Assembly (NCBI RefSeq): GCF_014297445.1
Contig: NZ_JACORU010000004.1
Coordinates: 62,001 to 126,000, forward strand
DNA: 64,000 nucleotides
Direction of reading: 5' to 3'
DNA from: Ramlibacter albus
GTDB lineage: Bacteria; Pseudomonadota; Gammaproteobacteria; Burkholderiales; Burkholderiaceae_C
Under the pieces are notes generated by a model. The model did not search any database. It was not told the origin of the DNA and was given only the letters and a program-made list of their open reading frames with translations. Shown one piece after another: positions 60,000 through 64,000 of the stretch (the stretch's first letter is position 1; every line of letters begins with the position of its first letter). The translations under genes and the position numbers were made by a program.

Positions 60000-60965
60000 T
60001 CAGTCGCCCTTGATGTTGCGGGCCTTGATGAGCGCACCGAAGCGGTCGCTGTCCACTTTCGCGCGGTTCGCGAAATCCTGCGGCGTGCCGCCCGCGGGGA
60101 TGGCACCGATCGCCGCCATGCGGTCCTGGAACGGCTTGCTCGCGATGATCCTGTTCATCTCCGTGTTCAGCTTCGTGATCACGTCGGCCGGCGTGCCCGC
60201 GGGCGCGTAGAAGCCGAACCACGTGTCGGCGTCGAAACCCTTGAGGCCCGCCTCGTCCATCGTCGGCACGTCCGGGTATTGCGGGGAACGCTTCGGGCTG
60301 CCGATCGCCAGCAGCTTCAGCTTGCCCGCTTTCACCTGCTGCAGGCCGATGCCGGGGTCGAACATGAAATCGATCTGGCCGCCCAGCAGGTCCTGCATCG
60401 CGGGCGCCGCACCCCGATACGGAATGTGCGTGGCAAACACGTTTGCCTGCGACTTCATCATCTCCGCCGCGAGGTGCGGCGAGCTGCCGTTGCCGGGCGA
60501 GCCGAACGTGAGCTTGCCGGGGTTCTTCTTCAGGTATGCCAGAAACTCCTGCGCGGTGTTCACCGGCACCTTCTGCGGGTTCACCTCCAGGTACACCAGC
60601 ACCTTCGCGCCTGCGGCAACCGGCACGAGGTCCCTGGCCGGGTCGAACGGCATCTTCGAATAGAGGTGCGGGTTGATCGACACCGTGCCGCCCGAGCTCA
60701 TCAGCAGCGTGTAGCCGTCCGGCGGCGACTTGGCGACGTACTCGCCCGCGATGTTGCCGTTGGCGCCGGCGCGGTTTTCCACGACGACGGGCTGGCCCAG
60801 AGCCTCCTGCAGCGGCTGCGAGATCGCGCGGGCGATCTGGTCGGCGGCACCACCCGGCGGGAAGCTCACGATGAAGCGCACGGGCTTGCTCGGGAAAGCC
60901 TGCGCGAATGCCGCGGGCGCGGCGGCGAGGGCGAGCAGCAGGATGAATGGGCGCAGCAGGGCCAT
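60000..60965 (-). CDS. Bug-family substrate-binding protein
   Basis: This 321-residue periplasmic binding protein has signal peptide PFILLLALAAAPAAFAQ and a mature start AFPSKPVRFIVSFPPGGAAD. THIPYRGAAPAMQDLLGGQID and QYPDVPTMDEAGLKGFDADT are family segments. AAGGAG precedes the ATG at 60965. It is divergent from a LysR regulator, which probably controls it. The ligand is unknown; the following thioesterase hints at an aromatic or other acid that is metabolised as CoA ester. Confidence 0.92.
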   Translation of the reverse strand: MALLRPFILLLALAAAPAAFAQAFPSKPVRFIVSFPPGGAADQIARAISQPLQEALGQPVVVENRAGANGNIAGEYVAKSPPDGYTLLMSSGGTVSINPHLYSKMPFDPARDLVPVAAGAKVLVYLEVNPQKVPVNTAQEFLAYLKKNPGKLTFGSPGNGSSPHLAAEMMKSQANVFATHIPYRGAAPAMQDLLGGQIDFMFDPGIGLQQVKAGKLKLLAIGSPKRSPQYPDVPTMDEAGLKGFDADTWFGFYAPAGTPADVITKLNTEMNRIIASKPFQDRMAAIGAIPAGGTPQDFANRAKVDSDRFGALIKARNIKGD

Positions 60966-61048
60966 GGTGTCTCCTTCTTTCCGGCGCAGTGTCGCAGGCG
61001 CATCGATCATCCATCAATAAAATAACCCGACTAACAGCTATCAGCATC

Positions 61049-61945
61049 GTGCATATCAAGGACATCGACCTCAACCTGCTGCGGCTGTTCGACGCGGTGT
61101 ACCGAACGCGCAACGTCAGCCGCGCGGCCGAGCTGCTGGACCTGACGCAGCCCGCCGCGAGCCAGGGCCTGACGCGCTTGCGCGGCGTGCTGAACGACCC
61201 GCTCTTCATGCGCGCTGCCGGCGGGGTGGAGCCCACGCCCAAGGCGCATCGCCTCGCCACGCCCGTGCGCGAAGCGCTCTCCACGCTCGAGCAGGCGCTG
61301 GGCGATTCCACCGAATTCGACCCCGCCCAGTCGCGCCGCACCTTCCGCATCCACATGAGCGACATCGGCGAAGCGCGCTTCCTGCCGGAGCTGATGGTGC
61401 TGCTGCGCGAGCAGGCGCCGGGCGTGCGCGTGGAAACGCAGCCGCTGCCGCGCGAGGAGATCACCGAGGCGCTGGACGCCGGGCGCATCGACTTCGCGTT
61501 CGGTTTCCTGCCGATGGTCAAGGAGACCCAGAAGCTGCAGCTGCTGAAGGACCGCTACGTCGTGCTGCTGCGCCGCGCGCACCCGTTCACGCGGCGCAAG
61601 CTCGCGGGCCGTGAGCTGCTCGCCGCCCTGCGCGAGCTGGAGTTCGTGGCGGTGCGCTCGCATGCCGACACGCTGCGCATCCTGCAGCGCCTCGAGCTGG
61701 AGGAGCGCGTGCGGCTCGTCACCGAGCACTTCATGGTGCTGACGTCCATCGTGCGCGAGACGGACCTCGCGGCCGTGATGCCGCGCAACATCGCGCGCGG
61801 TTTCGAAGGGGGCTACGCGATCGTCGAGCCGGAGTTCGCGCAGCGCGAATTCGTGGTGTCGCTGCACTGGAGCCGCCGGTTCGAGTCGGACCCCGGCAAC
61901 CGCTGGCTGCGGGCTCGCATCGAGGCGTTGTTCAAGGAAGGGTGA
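61049..61945 (+). CDS. LysR-family transcriptional regulator
   Basis: This 298-residue regulator has the N-terminal helix-turn-helix LFDAVYRTRNVSRAAELLDL, TQPAASQGLTRLRGVLNDPLF and a substrate-binding C-terminal domain. The GTG at 61049 gives the usual start HIKDIDLNLLRLFDAVY. It is divergent from the Bug-thioesterase unit with 83 bases between, so it likely regulates it in response to the imported acid. Its 3' end overlaps the convergent ATPase gene by 14 bases. Confidence 0.93.
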   Translation: MHIKDIDLNLLRLFDAVYRTRNVSRAAELLDLTQPAASQGLTRLRGVLNDPLFMRAAGGVEPTPKAHRLATPVREALSTLEQALGDSTEFDPAQSRRTFRIHMSDIGEARFLPELMVLLREQAPGVRVETQPLPREEITEALDAGRIDFAFGFLPMVKETQKLQLLKDRYVVLLRRAHPFTRRKLAGRELLAALRELEFVAVRSHADTLRILQRLELEERVRLVTEHFMVLTSIVRETDLAAVMPRNIARGFEGGYAIVEPEFAQREFVVSLHWSRRFESDPGNRWLRARIEALFKEG

Positions 61946-64000
61946 CGACCGCGTCGCGCAGGCGCCTCGCCTCGTCGAGCATCCACGTCAGCTCGTTCCC
62001 GTAGCGCGCGATCAGGTCGTCCAGCGCGCGCCGCTTCTCGCGCGCCGGCACTTGCGGCAGGCGAGCCCATGCCACGGTGGCTTCCAGCTCGTGCTGCAGG
62101 GTGCGGCGCTCGCGGCTGTAGGCCATCGCGGCCTCGAGGTCGGCGCGTGCCGCGTCGGCTTCTCCCTTCTCCCGCCGCAGCTCGCCGCGCACTCGCAGCA
62201 GTGGCCCGTCGACCCAGTGCTCGCCCGTCGCGCCGGCGGCCGCGAGCCCGGCCTCGACCGATTCCAGCGCATCGCCGAGACGGCCGACGGTTCGCAGCGC
62301 GTCCGCATACATCTGGTAGTAGCCCGGCAGGCCGATGCGCAGCCCGCTGGCGCGGCATCTCTCGGCCGCCGCTCGCATGGCCTCGAGGCCTTCCTCGGTG
62401 CGGCCGAGCGCCACCAGGGCTCGCCCGTAGATCCAGCCGTGGGCGCTGGGGCCGCCCGCGAGCCAGTGGCCTTCCACCAGCCGGTAGATCTGCTCGGTCT
62501 TGCGCAGCACCGTCTCGTACTCCCGCGCGACGCTGTACACGACCGCGGAGATGTGCAGCGCGATCGCCTGCGTCGGCGGGTGGCGGCTGCGCTCGGCGGC
62601 GACTTCCGCCTCGCGCATGAACCCGCGCGCCTCGGACGGCGAGCCCATCCACCACGCGAGCAGCGCGAGGTAACTGAGCGCCTCCACGCCGGGGTCCTGC
62701 ACGAAGAGCTCGGTGCTCAGGGCCGAACCCGCTTCGCGGTATGCGGCCAGCGCGTGTTCGAGGTGGGTGCGGGCGAGCGGTACTTCGCCCATGTGCGTCA
62801 GCGTCATGCCGAGCGAGCCGTGGCCCGCCACTTTCAGGCTGATGTCGTTCGCGTCTTCCCCCAGGCGCAGGATGCGTTCGGCCAGCGTGCGTGCGCGCGC
62901 CAGCTCGCCGCGCCCGAACTGCACCCACCACAACCCGTGCAGCGCGCGGGCGCGCGCGGGGCTTGCGGGCAGGCGGTCCACCAGCACCTGCGCGCGGTCG
63001 AAGGCGACGGCCACCGTCGGCTCGGAGAACACCGTCTGCTGCGCGAGGGCCACGCCCTCCAGCACGCGCAGCTCCAGCTCCATCCCGAGGTTGGCTTCGC
63101 TTTCGGGCAGTTGCGCGAGCAGCTCCAGCGCGTGGTGGGCGGCACCCGCCGCTTCGGCCGGCGCGAAGCGGCTGAGCGCGCGCGCCGCACCCATTTGCAG
63201 GTACCCGATGGCGCGCGGCAGGTCGTGCGCGCGCTCGGCGTGCATCGCGAGCTCCGCGGACAGCAGCTCCACGGCGCTGGCGCCGTGCACGCGCTCGATC
63301 GCGGCCATCCAGTGCCCATGCCAGTGCACGCGCTGCGCCTGCCCGAGCGACTGGTAGAACGCGTGCCGGTACAGCGCGTGCCGGAAGCCGTAGCGCGTGG
63401 CCGTGCGTCCACCCGCCACCGTCATCACGCCGTCCAGGCGCAGCCACTGGCCGATGCGCGCGAGCCCGTCGAGCGTCACGCGCATCGTGTCGAGCGGCAC
63501 GCCGACGGCTTCGGCCAGCACGTGGTCGGTGAACACGCTGCTGGCCACGCTCGCGGCGGTGAGCCATTCGCGCGTGGCGGAGGGCAGCATTGCGATCTGC
63601 CGCTCCACCACGCTCACCACGTTGCGCGGGATCGCCAGCGCCTCCTGCGTGCCGCCGGCCAGCATCGCGTCCACGACGCTCGCCACGAACAGCGGCAGGC
63701 CGTCGGTGTGCGAGTGCAGGTCCCGCACCAGCGCATCGGACGCCACGCCGGCGCCCATCCGGCGCTGGATGTAGTCGGCGACCTCGGCTTCGGAGAAGGT
63801 CTCGAGGTCGATCTCGTCGTAGAGCCGGTGCGCATGCAGCTCCTGGCGCAGCCCGTGCAGCGGGTGGCCCGATGCGATCACCTCCGCGGGCCGCAGCGTG
63901 CCCACCACGAGCAGCCGCGCGCTGCCGCGGCGGCGCGCGAGGTAGCCGAGCAGCTGCACCGTGGCTTCGTCGCTCCAGTGCAGGTCCTCCAGCGCCAGCA
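61932..64000 (-). CDS. Large AAA-type ATPase/TPR regulator, 5' end outside window
   Basis: About 688 residues are visible and the frame is open at the window end. The upstream-most part has a Walker-B-like LALEDLHWSD and SARLLVVGTLRPAEV, typical of the ATPase domain in AfsR/LuxR-type or adenylate-cyclase-linked regulators. About 430 residues of tetratricopeptide-like helices follow (AIGYLQMGAARALSRFAPAE, ARTHLEHALAAYREAGSALS). No DNA-binding or cyclase domain is present in the visible part; it would be N-terminal. The role is signalling. Confidence 0.85.
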   Translation of the reverse strand, partial: LALEDLHWSDEATVQLLGYLARRRGSARLLVVGTLRPAEVIASGHPLHGLRQELHAHRLYDEIDLETFSEAEVADYIQRRMGAGVASDALVRDLHSHTDGLPLFVASVVDAMLAGGTQEALAIPRNVVSVVERQIAMLPSATREWLTAASVASSVFTDHVLAEAVGVPLDTMRVTLDGLARIGQWLRLDGVMTVAGGRTATRYGFRHALYRHAFYQSLGQAQRVHWHGHWMAAIERVHGASAVELLSAELAMHAERAHDLPRAIGYLQMGAARALSRFAPAEAAGAAHHALELLAQLPESEANLGMELELRVLEGVALAQQTVFSEPTVAVAFDRAQVLVDRLPASPARARALHGLWWVQFGRGELARARTLAERILRLGEDANDISLKVAGHGSLGMTLTHMGEVPLARTHLEHALAAYREAGSALSTELFVQDPGVEALSYLALLAWWMGSPSEARGFMREAEVAAERSRHPPTQAIALHISAVVYSVAREYETVLRKTEQIYRLVEGHWLAGGPSAHGWIYGRALVALGRTEEGLEAMRAAAERCRASGLRIGLPGYYQMYADALRTVGRLGDALESVEAGLAAAGATGEHWVDGPLLRVRGELRREKGEADAARADLEAAMAYSRERRTLQHELEATVAWARLPQVPAREKRRALDDLIARYGNELTWMLDEARRLRDAVVTLP

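Noticed and set aside
59999-60106. Longer start for the thioesterase at 60106
   Set aside because: The added Arg-rich residues lie inside the Bug gene in another frame and do not match the hotdog family N-terminus.
1-64000. tRNA, rRNA, insertion sequences and prophage genes
   Set aside because: I looked for cloverleaf or rRNA-like stretches, transposase and integrase motifs and terminal inverted repeats and saw none.

Overview
The window is GC-rich, densely coded DNA from a betaproteobacterium, most likely order Burkholderiales, family Comamonadaceae (Ramlibacter/Variovorax-like). That placement is an inference from gene content: three Bug-type periplasmic binding proteins, a complete urtABCDE urea transporter, a purine-catabolic cluster with the membrane urate oxidase PuuD, and many small proteins of the type seen in that family. 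I could not run a search. No tRNA or rRNA gene, insertion sequence, prophage or CRISPR array was seen, and no stretch longer than about 300 bases lacks a gene.

Layout. 1-1.5 kb: the 3' part of a response regulator and a ccdAB-like toxin-antitoxin pair. 1.5-6.3 kb: a reverse-strand run with pdxA, a Bug protein, dctA and two hemerythrin-domain proteins. 6.4-12 kb: urtABCDE, with a hairpin between urtA and urtB. 12-17 kb: small envelope or stress proteins, plus a second ABC importer translationally coupled to a lone ureD. 17-20.6 kb: malic enzyme (maeB), a VOC protein and a glutathione transferase. 20.7-28.3 kb: urate-to-allantoate catabolism (puuD, uraH, a uraD-allC fusion, puuE, xdhC) with a GntR regulator and a palindromic operator. 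28.3-40.9 kb: peptidases, a lipoprotein, glycerate kinase, a SUI1-like factor, a cyclophilin, a methyltransferase and a pair of tiny exported proteins sharing a motif. 40.9-43 kb: an accessory patch with a winged-helix regulator behind a 26-bp palindrome, an unknown protein, and the remains of an Rhs toxin with a possible immunity protein. 43-50.6 kb: ridA, a tartrate-dehydrogenase-like enzyme, an amidohydrolase, an acyl-CoA ligase, a TIR-like protein with a Pro/Thr linker, a Bug protein and an isochorismatase-like hydrolase. 50.5-59.6 kb: a tightly overlapping nine-gene operon divergent from a MerR/B12-binding regulator with CarH-type motifs. 59.6-64 kb: a thioesterase, a Bug protein, a LysR regulator and the 3' part of a large AAA/TPR regulator.

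How the genes fit together. The purine genes cover urate to allantoate and beyond, but xanthine dehydrogenase itself is not in the window. UrtABCDE imports urea, which allantoate and ureidoglycolate breakdown also releases, yet of the urease genes only ureD is present. The nine-gene operon (FAD oxidoreductase, DUF1365, cyclopropane-fatty-acid-synthase-type methyltransferase, chalcone-isomerase-like protein, GPH transporter, DUF3833, SDR, SnoaL-like and transglutaminase-like proteins) looks like a light- or photo-oxidative-stress-induced lipid-modification system.

The most unusual items are: the TIR-like protein whose expected catalytic glutamate appears to be alanine, the CarH-like regulator with its operon, the decayed Rhs toxin module, and the palindrome-controlled winged-helix cassette.
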